Shown here piece by piece: positions 1-5,555 of a stretch of DNA of 13,786 bases. Within the stretch, counting starts at the first letter, position 1. Each line of letters starts with the position of its first letter. Made by a program: the position numbers and the translations under genes. Source of the DNA: an uncultured Senegalimassilia sp. (GTDB lineage: Bacteria > Actinomycetota > Coriobacteriia > Coriobacteriales > Eggerthellaceae); the NCBI GenBank assembly GCA_937925385.1, contig CALEWN010000030.1, positions 1 to 13,786 of the forward strand. The letters are read 5' to 3'. The notes beneath the pieces were generated by a model. That model had not been told where the DNA came from and did not search any database. It was given only the letters and a program-made list of their open reading frames with translations.

Positions 1-91
1 GCGCGGTGTTGTACAGCGACAGCGCCACACCGCACGAGTCGAAGCCCGCGCCGAGGTTGGCGCTCGTTGCCGGGACCTTGACTGTAATCAT
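1..91 (-). CDS. thrB: Homoserine kinase, N-terminal fragment (cut by window edge)
   Basis: The reverse strand from the ATG at 91 encodes 30 residues beginning [19 protein letters not shown]. This matches the N-terminus of homoserine kinase (GHMP kinase family), where the [13 protein letters not shown] segment is the family hallmark. The enzyme phosphorylates L-homoserine with ATP in the cytosol on the way to threonine. The gene runs off the left edge, so the ATP-binding glycine-rich motif is not visible. The Shine-Dalgarno GGGGAG directly follows the TAA of the upstream nifU-like gene (12 bp between stop and start), which suggests a shared transcript and translational coupling. Seen: the N-terminal motif. 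Inferred: kinase identity from 30 residues, which are highly characteristic. Confidence 0.85.
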   Translation of the reverse strand, partial: MITVKVPATSANLGAGFDSCGVALSLYNTA

Positions 92-103
92 ATCGCTCTC
101 CCC

Positions 104-418
104 TTATCTGACGAGTTTCATCCAGAACCGTGCGCCGCACGCGCTCACTTCGGCGGCCGTGCACTGCGCGAGGACGGCCGTCTCACCGTCCTGCGTTCCG
201 AGCACGCGGGTGACGCCGGGCACGCGCTCCTTAAGGATGCGCTCGACGCCGTTGGCAAGCGTCATCTGGGACATGGGGCAGCCCTTGCAAGCGCCCTGCA
301 GCTCGACGGTGACCACGCCGTCCTCGTCGACGTCGACGAGCTTCACGTCGCCGCCGTCAGCCTGCAGGCTGGGTCGGATGAGTTCGAGCACTGCTGCAAC
401 ATCGGTCTTCTCAACCAT
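104..418 (-). CDS. NifU-like C-terminal domain protein (Fe-S cluster scaffold/carrier)
   Basis: This 104-aa protein is essentially a stand-alone NifU C-terminal domain. Residues 18-30 hold the family signature LQADGGDVKLVDV, and residues 44-47 (CKGC, in GACKGCPMS) are the CxxC pair that carries a labile Fe-S cluster in NfuA/NifU proteins. Known role of the family: scaffold or delivery of 4Fe-4S clusters to apo-enzymes in the cytosol. The domain proper ends near residue 80. The last 20 or so residues, with two further cysteines (C86, C94), are not typical of the family. The ATG at 418 is supported by AAGGAGAA about 7 nt upstream. It has a candidate promoter of its own and is probably cotranscribed with thrB downstream. 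There is no nif gene nearby, so this is housekeeping Fe-S assembly, not nitrogen fixation. Confidence 0.9.
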   Translation of the reverse strand: MVEKTDVAAVLELIRPSLQADGGDVKLVDVDEDGVVTVELQGACKGCPMSQMTLANGVERILKERVPGVTRVLGTQDGETAVLAQCTAAEVSACGARFWMKLVR

Positions 419-460
419 GAGGTTCTCCTTTGCCTTTCGGTCTTATGTTCATCATGAGCG

Positions 461-469
461 ATTCTACCA
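461..469 (-). promoter_or_regulatory. Candidate extended -10 promoter for nifU-like/thrB
   Basis: On the minus strand TAGAAT (466 to 461) is preceded by TGG, giving an extended -10 of the form TGn-TAGAAT. No convincing -35 lies 16-18 bp upstream, as expected when an extended -10 compensates. The predicted transcript would start near 454, leaving a leader of about 36 nt that contains the AAGGAGAA ribosome binding site. The site lies just downstream of the hairpin at 473-494, so it could restart transcription after the murA-LCP unit. Confidence 0.45.
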
Positions 470-472
470 CAG

Positions 473-494
473 CGCCCGATGGGGCCATCGGGCG
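473..494. terminator. Hairpin between the LCP gene and the nifU-like gene (terminator-like)
   Basis: A perfect 10-bp inverted repeat, cgcccgatgg (473-482) and ccatcgggcg (485-494), lies 12 bp downstream of the LCP stop codon on the minus strand. It would fold into a GC-rich hairpin ending the murA-LCP transcript. On the minus strand it is not followed by a clear U-run (the next bases are CTGTGG), so intrinsic termination there would be weak or factor-dependent. On the plus strand it is followed by only three Ts. Confidence 0.45.
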
Positions 495-505
495 TTTGGA
501 TGGGG

Positions 506-1984
506 TTACGATGAGGGTTTCCAGTCCTTGCCCAGAATAACCAGCACATCGGTGCCAAACGAGTAGGCGCCGGTGTTCTGAACCAAGCGCCCCACGCCCA
601 TGGCGTTGAGCACGGTCTGCGCGGCAGGCTGCGCATCGCTGGAGTTGTAGATGACCAGCGTTTCGCTGTACACGGAGGTGTCGGTGTTGCCCGTCTCCGA
701 AACCTTGAACCCCTTCGAGGTGAGCGTCGACTCCATGGAGGCCGCCGCACCCGTGATGCCGCCGCCGTTTTTCAGCGTGATGGTGAAGCTGCCAGGATCG
801 GTGGTGGCCGCCTGCGTCTGCTCGGCGGGCTCCTGCCCCGAATCGACGCGGTCCATCATCTCGGACCACGAGGAATTCGACACCGCGTACACATCCTGGC
901 CATCGCTTTGCGTGACGTAGCCGGGAACCAAGGCGCCCGTGACGGAATCGGCGCTCATTCCCTTGAGACCTTCGGCCAAGGAGAGCGCATCGCTTGAGCC
1001 CATGTCGGTGCCGAAGGCCCCCTGCAGCTGGTCGAGCAAGCCGACCAGGCTGGACTTGCCTCCCGACACCATGCGCAACGACACGGCCTCGAGCAGCTTG
1101 CGTTGGTTTTCCGCCTGGGTTTGCCTGGGCGACTCGAAGTTCGTGGCGCGCGCCAGCGTCAGGGCGCCCTCGCCGGTGAGGGTTTGGCTGCCTGCGGGCA
1201 GGTACACGCTGCCGGCGTTGGGATCGTCCACCTCTTCGGAAAGGTCCACATCAACGCCGCCGAGCGTGTTCACCAGCTGCACAAGGCCGGCAGCGTCGAT
1301 CTTGACCACGTGCGAGATCTTCACGTCGGCGAAATTCGCCACGGCGTTGACCAAGCTGGCATCGCTTTCGCGCACGCTAGCCTGCCGAATCGGATAATAC
1401 TTGCCATCCTTGAGCGACACCTGCACATCGGCGGGGATGTTGATGATGCAGGCGTTTTTGCCCGAGGAATCGGTTCGCACCAAGGCAAGCGCATCGGGGC
1501 CGTCGGCGGAGTTGGGCATGCCGGGCGTATCCAGCTCGGCCACGACGAGCGTATAGAACGGATCGCCGGATTTCACGGCGGTGAGCGCCTTGTCGGCGTC
1601 GGAGCCTTTGAGCGCCAGCTTGCCGTTGAGGTTTCCCATGAGGGTGAACGAGCCCACGCCATAGGCCACGGCCGCCAACACGGCTATGACCGCCACGGCG
1701 ATGCCCAGGCGCTTTGCGAGCGTGCGGCGCTTGACCCCTGGAGAGAATTCCAGGCCCCTGGCGTAACCGGTGCGGCTTCGCGGGCCCTGGGCGCTGGGCA
1801 TGACGTTGCTCACGTAGCCGCGCTGCGCGCGCTTCTGCCTACGCGGGCTGGAGAAGCCCACTTGATCGGCGTTCATGTGCGCCGGACGAACCTTGGGGAC
1901 ATGCGTGCCCAAGGTTGCGCTGCGCATACGCCGCGAGGTGAGCTTGGAGTTTATCTGCGTGATGTCCTTGCGTTTCCTGACCAT
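506..1984 (-). CDS. LCP (LytR-CpsA-Psr) family protein with LytR C-terminal domain
   Basis: This is a 492-aa membrane-anchored envelope protein. Residues 1-90 are basic and probably cytoplasmic, residues 92-115 form one membrane segment, and residues 145-305 are an extracytoplasmic LCP domain. The C-terminal 95 or so residues (about 396-492), with the pattern ITLKNGGGITG, then SKGFKV and a final DVLVILGKDW, fit a LytR_C domain. LCP enzymes transfer polyisoprenyl-linked glycopolymers onto peptidoglycan. Recognisable landmarks are DALALVR (164-170), NIPADV (182-187), LVNTLGGVDVDL (237-248), GEGALTLARAT (271-281) and ENQRKLLEAV (292-301). Arginines usual at the IPRD, RSDT and yaRxR positions are replaced, so activity is uncertain (see findings). 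The ATG at 1984 has GGGAG upstream. It lies 15 bp after murA, probably in the same operon. Confidence 0.82.
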   Translation of the reverse strand: MVRKRKDITQINSKLTSRRMRSATLGTHVPKVRPAHMNADQVGFSSPRRQKRAQRGYVSNVMPSAQGPRSRTGYARGLEFSPGVKRRTLAKRLGIAVAVIAVLAAVAYGVGSFTLMGNLNGKLALKGSDADKALTAVKSGDPFYTLVVAELDTPGMPNSADGPDALALVRTDSSGKNACIINIPADVQVSLKDGKYYPIRQASVRESDASLVNAVANFADVKISHVVKIDAAGLVQLVNTLGGVDVDLSEEVDDPNAGSVYLPAGSQTLTGEGALTLARATNFESPRQTQAENQRKLLEAVSLRMVSGGKSSLVGLLDQLQGAFGTDMGSSDALSLAEGLKGMSADSVTGALVPGYVTQSDGQDVYAVSNSSWSEMMDRVDSGQEPAEQTQAATTDPGSFTITLKNGGGITGAAASMESTLTSKGFKVSETGNTDTSVYSETLVIYNSSDAQPAAQTVLNAMGVGRLVQNTGAYSFGTDVLVILGKDWKPSS

Positions 1985-1999
1985 TGCGCTCCCGTTCGG

Positions 2000-3286
2000 C
2001 TATTCGCCCGCCGGGCCAACCTGGCGACGCGACACGCTTGCGCCAAGCTGAGAGAGCTTGCCGCAGTAGTCCTCGTAACCGCGGTCGATGTGCTTGATGT
2101 TGTGCACGCGGGTCTCGCCTTCGGCCACGATGCCCGCCAACACCAGCGCCGCTCCGGCACGAAGGTCGGTGGAGGACACGTCGGTGCCCTGCAAATCGTT
2201 GATGCCTCGCACGAGGGCATGATGGTCCTCGATGGTGATGTCGGCGCCCATGCGCGCCAGTTCGCTGGCGAACATGAAGCGGTTCTCGAAGACGTTCTCG
2301 GTGACCATGGAGGTGCCATGGGCCAAGCTGCACAGCAGCATGAACTGGGCCTGCAGGTCGGTAGGGAAACCCGGGTGCGGAAGCGTTTGGATGTCGGTCG
2401 GCTGCAGCGGCTGGTTGCGGCTGCAGGTGATCCAATCGTCCCCCGCATCGACGCAGCAACCCATAGCGCGCAGCTTCATGATGGCCATGTGCAGATACGA
2501 CGGATCGATGCCGCGCACCGTGACCGGGCCGCCGGTGAGCGCGCCGCCCGCCAAGAAGGTGCCGGCCTCGATACGATCGCCCACCGTGGTGTGCTCGCAA
2601 GGGTGCAGGCTTTCAAGCGCCACGCCCTCCACCTGGATGATGGACGAGCCCGCGCCGGTGACCTTACCGCCCATGGCGTTGAGCATATTCGCCAGATCGA
2701 CGATCTCGGGTTCGCGCGCGGCGTTCTCGATGCAGGTGGTGCCATGGGCGGTGACGGCTGCCATAAGGCAGTTCTCCGTGGCTCCGACGCTGGGGAACTC
2801 CAACGTGACATCGGCACCGTGCAGGCCATTGGGCGTGTGGGCGTTCAGATACCCGTGGTCCACGGTGAATTCAACGCCAAGCGCCTCAAGGCCCACCAGA
2901 TGCATATCGATCTTGCGGGCGCCGATCTGGCAGCCGCCGGGCATGGCCACGCGCGCCTGCCCGAAACGCGCCACCAGCGGGCCGAGCACGCTGATGGATG
3001 CGCGCATCTTCGACACCAGCTCGTACGGCGTTTCATGGGACGTCACCTGGGCGGTGTCGATGACCATGGTGTGGCCGTCGCGCTCGATGGTGGCGCCGAG
3101 GCATTCAAGCACCTCCGACATAACGGCGATGTCGCTGATAAGGGGCACGTTGTGCAGCGTGGAGGCGCCCTGGCCCAAAAGCGAGGCGGCGATGAGCTTC
3201 AAGGCCGAGTTCTTCGCGCCGGACACTTTCACCTCGCCGGAAAGGACGTTGTTGCCCTCGACGACGATGATCTCTTTCTCAGACAT
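2000..3286 (-). CDS. murA: UDP-N-acetylglucosamine 1-carboxyvinyltransferase (MurA)
   Basis: This 428-aa cytosolic enzyme transfers enolpyruvate from PEP to UDP-GlcNAc, the first committed step of peptidoglycan synthesis. Its length is normal for the family (about 420). Family landmarks are all present: SGAKNSALK with K25/N26; the catalytic cysteine C119 in GGCQIGARKID; PGFPTDLQAQF with D310; NVFENRF; and IDRGYED with R402. Retaining the cysteine predicts fosfomycin sensitivity of the target, whereas Cys-to-Asp variants resist it. I chose the ATG at 3286 (MSEKEI) because CAGGGGGG sits just upstream and the MurA fold begins there. A longer in-frame start at 3355 would add 23 unrelated residues. 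The gene heads a two-gene unit with the LCP gene, so precursor synthesis and glycopolymer attachment appear linked. Confidence 0.95.
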   Translation of the reverse strand: MSEKEIIVVEGNNVLSGEVKVSGAKNSALKLIAASLLGQGASTLHNVPLISDIAVMSEVLECLGATIERDGHTMVIDTAQVTSHETPYELVSKMRASISVLGPLVARFGQARVAMPGGCQIGARKIDMHLVGLEALGVEFTVDHGYLNAHTPNGLHGADVTLEFPSVGATENCLMAAVTAHGTTCIENAAREPEIVDLANMLNAMGGKVTGAGSSIIQVEGVALESLHPCEHTTVGDRIEAGTFLAGGALTGGPVTVRGIDPSYLHMAIMKLRAMGCCVDAGDDWITCSRNQPLQPTDIQTLPHPGFPTDLQAQFMLLCSLAHGTSMVTENVFENRFMFASELARMGADITIEDHHALVRGINDLQGTDVSSTDLRAGAALVLAGIVAEGETRVHNIKHIDRGYEDYCGKLSQLGASVSRRQVGPAGE

Positions 3287-3322
3287 GCAAACCCCCCTGG
3301 ATGAACTAGATTGCAAATGCTC

Positions 3323-3328
3323 ATTATA
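3323..3328 (-). promoter_or_regulatory. Candidate -10 box of the murA promoter
   Basis: A perfect TATAAT reads on the minus strand from 3328 to 3323, 37 bp before the murA ATG. The best -35-like hexamer (TTGCGC, 3346 to 3341) is only 12 bp away, and nothing close to TTGACA is found at 16-18 bp, so the call rests on the -10 alone. A small perfect hairpin (gcccgc 3337-3342 / gcgggc 3348-3353) occupies the spacer and -35 region. Confidence 0.45.
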
Positions 3329-3410
3329 AAGCGAAGGCCCGCGCAAGGCGGGCATTCACGATGAAAGCAAACGTATCAACGCATTCGCGGGCGCAAAAGA
3401 GAACAAGCCC

Positions 3411-3440
3411 GCAAACATAAAACGGGCCGCCCGGGCCTGC
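3411..3440 (-). terminator. Probable intrinsic terminator of the rpsB-tsf operon
   Basis: Minus strand: a compact GC-only hairpin made of CGGGC and GCCCG arms (3433 to 3423; likely 4-bp stem and 3-nt loop) is followed at once by TTTTATGTTT (3422 to 3413). It lies about 125 nt after the tsf stop, beyond a larger hairpin at 3448-3485. The short stem makes it weaker than the other terminators in this window. Confidence 0.5.
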
Positions 3441-3447
3441 ATCCGCC

Positions 3448-3485
3448 CTGCGCCGAAGGCATCGCCAGGCGATGCCGCAGCGCAG
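3448..3485. repeat. Two-tier inverted repeat downstream of tsf
   Basis: The inner arms ggcatcgcc (3458-3466) and ggcgatgcc (3468-3476) are perfect. They are flanked by outer arms ctgcgc (3448-3453) and gcgcag (3480-3485), separated from the inner stem by a 4-nt and 3-nt internal loop. Either strand would fold into one long hairpin. In the tsf 3' region it could protect the mRNA end or help termination. It has no U-run of its own. Confidence 0.6.
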
Positions 3486-3556
3486 AAGCGAAAGCATGAC
3501 AACGGGGCGACCCGAAGCGTTCAGCGATTCGCTGGCTATTTAGCGAAAAGCGTAAG

Positions 3557-4423
3557 TTACGCGGTCTCGCCCAGAGCCCAGCGCACGAAACCGGTCACCT
3601 TGATGGTGCCGCCCAGGTTCTTGGCGCACTCGTCGGTGTACTGGTTGATGGACTGGTCGGGGTTCTTGACGAAGGCCTGCTCGGTCAGGCAGTTCTCCTT
3701 GTAGAACTTCTCCATACGGCCGGTAGCCATCTTCTCCTGAATGGCCTCGGGCTTGCCGGACTCGGCAGCCTGAGCCTTGTAGATGCCCATCTCATGCTCG
3801 ACGACCTCGGCCGGCACGGACTCGCGGTTGGCGGACACCGGGGAGGCGGCGGCAACCTGCATGGCGACGTCGCGGCCGTAAGCCTGGAAGCCCTCGGAAG
3901 CCGGATCGATGCCCTCGACGTCGAAGGTCACCAGAACGCCGATCTTGCCGCCACCGTGGATGTAGGAGGCGATGCCGCCGGCATTGATGGTGGTAGCGCG
4001 GGGGAGCTGGATGTTCTCGCCCAGCACGTGGATGGCGTCGGTGAGGATGTCCTCGACGGGCTCGCCCTCGAAGGTGGAGGCGCGCAGGGCCTCGACGTCG
4101 GCGGCGTTGGCGGCCAGAGCGGCGCGGCCGAGCTTCTCGGCGTAGGCCTTGAACTTCTCGTTCATGCCCACGAAGTCGGTCTCGCAGTTCAGCTCGACGA
4201 CGGCGGCGGACTTGGCATCATCGGCCAGGACGGTCATGACGGTGCCCTCGTTGGTGGCGCGGCCGGCCTTCTTGGCGGCAGCGGCCAGACCGCGGGTGCG
4301 CAGCACGTCGACGGCCTTCTCCATATCGCCATCGGCCTCGACGAGCGCCTTCTTGCACTCCATCATGCCGGCGTCGGTCATCTCGCGCAGTTCCTTGACC
4401 ATGGAAGCGGTGATAGCAGCCAC
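3557..4423 (-). CDS. tsf: Elongation factor Ts
   Basis: This 288-aa cytosolic factor exchanges GDP for GTP on EF-Tu. The N-terminal UBA-like domain carries the signature TDAGMMECKKAL (residues 16-27), and the core domain begins with CETDFVGMNEKF (family consensus CETDFVARN). A coiled-coil/dimerisation region and the C-terminal module complete a normal-length EF-Ts. The start codon is GTG at 4423 with AAAGGA about 7 nt upstream. The first residues, AAITASMVKELR, match the family N-terminus, so the non-ATG start looks right. It follows rpsB after a 120-bp gap with two hairpins, the classic rpsB-tsf arrangement. Confidence 0.96.
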   Translation of the reverse strand: MAAITASMVKELREMTDAGMMECKKALVEADGDMEKAVDVLRTRGLAAAAKKAGRATNEGTVMTVLADDAKSAAVVELNCETDFVGMNEKFKAYAEKLGRAALAANAADVEALRASTFEGEPVEDILTDAIHVLGENIQLPRATTINAGGIASYIHGGGKIGVLVTFDVEGIDPASEGFQAYGRDVAMQVAAASPVSANRESVPAEVVEHEMGIYKAQAAESGKPEAIQEKMATGRMEKFYKENCLTEQAFVKNPDQSINQYTDECAKNLGGTIKVTGFVRWALGETA

Positions 4424-4446
4424 GTTGGATCCTTTCTATCCTTGTT

Positions 4447-4516
4447 GCGGCGACGCCTAAGCGCCGCCGTTAATAACCTCGAACGCCGTCGGCCGCCCTA
4501 CGGGGACCGACGGCGT
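4447..4516 (-). promoter_or_regulatory. Two hairpins in the rpsB-tsf spacer (possible attenuator/processing site)
   Basis: The spacer holds two inverted repeats. The first downstream of rpsB is acgccgtcgg (4483-4492) with ccgacggcgt (4507-4516), a perfect 10-bp stem whose 14-nt loop can itself pair (ccc/ggg). The second is gcggcg (4447-4452) with cgccgc (4462-4467), just upstream of the tsf Shine-Dalgarno. Neither is followed by a U-run on the minus strand, so partial read-through or RNA processing is more likely than full termination. Confidence 0.5.
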
Positions 4517-4543
4517 GCAACACCAGTGGGTTAGGCCCCGTGC

Positions 4544-5308
4544 TTATTCGGCAGCAGGAGCGGCAGCCTCGGCAGCCGGAGCAGCCTCGGCCTCGGCCGG
4601 AGCGGCCATTTCCTCAGCGGAAACGGGAGCGCCGGTGCCGGCGACGACGGCGTCGGCGATGAAGTCGGCCAGCAGCTTGACGGAGCGGATGGCGTCGTCG
4701 TTTGCCGGGATGCCGTACTCGACGTCATCGGGATCGCAGTTGGTGTCGAGCGTGCCCACCACGGGGATGTTCAGGCGATGAGCCTCGCGGATGGCGATCT
4801 CCTCGCGGTTGGTGTCGATCACGAAGATGGCGTCGGGGACGCGCTTCATGTTGCGAATGCCGTTGAGGTTGAGCTGCAGCTTGGACAGCTCCTTGCGCAG
4901 CAGGATCTGCTCCTTCTTCGGCAGCAGCGCCATACGGCCGTCGGCCTCCATGGCCTCCAGCTCCTCCATGCGGGTGACGCGGGAGCGGATGGTCACGAAG
5001 TTGGTGAGCATGCCGCCGAGCCAACGGGCGTTGACGTAGGGCATGCCGCAGCGGTTGGCGGCGTCGGCGACGGCCTCCTGGGCCTGCTTCTTCGTGCCGA
5101 CGAACAGGACGGAGCCGCCGTTCTTGGCGACGTTGGAGACGAAGGTGTAAGCCTGGTCCATGCCGATGAGGGACTGCTTGAGGTCCAGGATGTAGATGTC
5201 ACCGCGGGCGCCGAAGATGAACGGCTTCATCTTGGGGTTCCAACGACGCTTCTGGTGACCGAAGTGCGCGCCTGCGTCGAGCAGGGTCTGAATGCTGATC
5301 TTAGCCAT
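4544..5308 (-). CDS. rpsB: 30S ribosomal protein S2
   Basis: This 254-aa protein binds the 30S subunit, bridging head and body and helping recruit S1. It is S2 throughout: GAHFGHQKRRWNPKMKPFIFG near the N-terminus, IYILDLKQS, FVGTKKQA, the very conserved NARWLGGMLTNF segment, and FVIDTNREEIAIREAHRLNIPVVGTLDTNCDPD in pieces across the middle. The C-terminus is an Ala/Glu-rich acidic tail (AAPAEAEAAPAAE), common in actinobacterial S2. The start is the ATG at 5308 (MAKIS), with GGAGAG about 4 nt upstream. An ATG 12 nt further up overlaps that Shine-Dalgarno and is rejected. It is first gene of rpsB-tsf with its own promoter and a leader of roughly 105 nt, where S2 autoregulation may act. Confidence 0.97.
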   Translation of the reverse strand: MAKISIQTLLDAGAHFGHQKRRWNPKMKPFIFGARGDIYILDLKQSLIGMDQAYTFVSNVAKNGGSVLFVGTKKQAQEAVADAANRCGMPYVNARWLGGMLTNFVTIRSRVTRMEELEAMEADGRMALLPKKEQILLRKELSKLQLNLNGIRNMKRVPDAIFVIDTNREEIAIREAHRLNIPVVGTLDTNCDPDDVEYGIPANDDAIRSVKLLADFIADAVVAGTGAPVSAEEMAAPAEAEAAPAAEAAAPAAE

Positions 5309-5420
5309 GACTCTCTCCATTCGTTAGTCCTCTGCGTGCGGTCATCCCCTTTCATCCGCAACCGATTTCGGCCACTAGCGGGAAGGGTCGCACACGCATG
5401 TGTGATAAAACAGCCCTCGG

Positions 5421-5449
5421 ATTATAACAACGCCCCCGGGCGTTTGCAA
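5421..5449 (-). promoter_or_regulatory. rpsB-tsf promoter (TTGCAA-17-TATAAT)
   Basis: On the minus strand the -35 is TTGCAA (5449 to 5444) and the -10 is a perfect TATAAT (5426 to 5421), with an ideal 17-bp spacer. The start point would be near 5414, giving a leader of about 105 nt before the rpsB ATG. That leader contains a small hairpin (cacac 5391-5395 / gtgtg 5400-5404). The -35 lies in the loop of the terminator hairpin at 5430-5458 and the -10 in its U-run. Confidence 0.8.
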
Positions 5450-5458
5450 CGGGGGCGT
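5430..5458 (-). terminator. Terminator of the metal-ATPase operon, overlapping the rpsB promoter
   Basis: The perfect 8-bp arms acgccccc (5430-5437) and gggggcgt (5451-5458) are separated by a 12-13 nt loop. On the minus strand the hairpin is followed by TGTTATAAT, a T-rich tail, about 100 nt after the ATPase stop. Orientation and position fit an intrinsic terminator for the upstream operon. The tail is interrupted by one G, so efficiency may be moderate. Confidence 0.6.
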
Positions 5459-5555
5459 CGATGTTCGTCCATGTTTTCACGAAATGCCGACGGGCGAGCA
5501 ACGCGCCTTGGGCAGGCGGCCGCCCATCGGCCTGTGCCTGCGGGCTCCCGATGGC

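Noticed and set aside
1103..3304. A 733-codon plus-strand open frame opposite murA and the LCP gene
   Set aside because: It is antisense to murA (all catalytic residues recognised) and LCP, has no recognisable domain, and is explained by codon bias of the real genes.
3287..3355. Longer murA start at 3355
   Set aside because: The extra 23 residues are unlike MurA, the frame would overlap the likely promoter, and the ATG at 3286 has a strong ribosome binding site.
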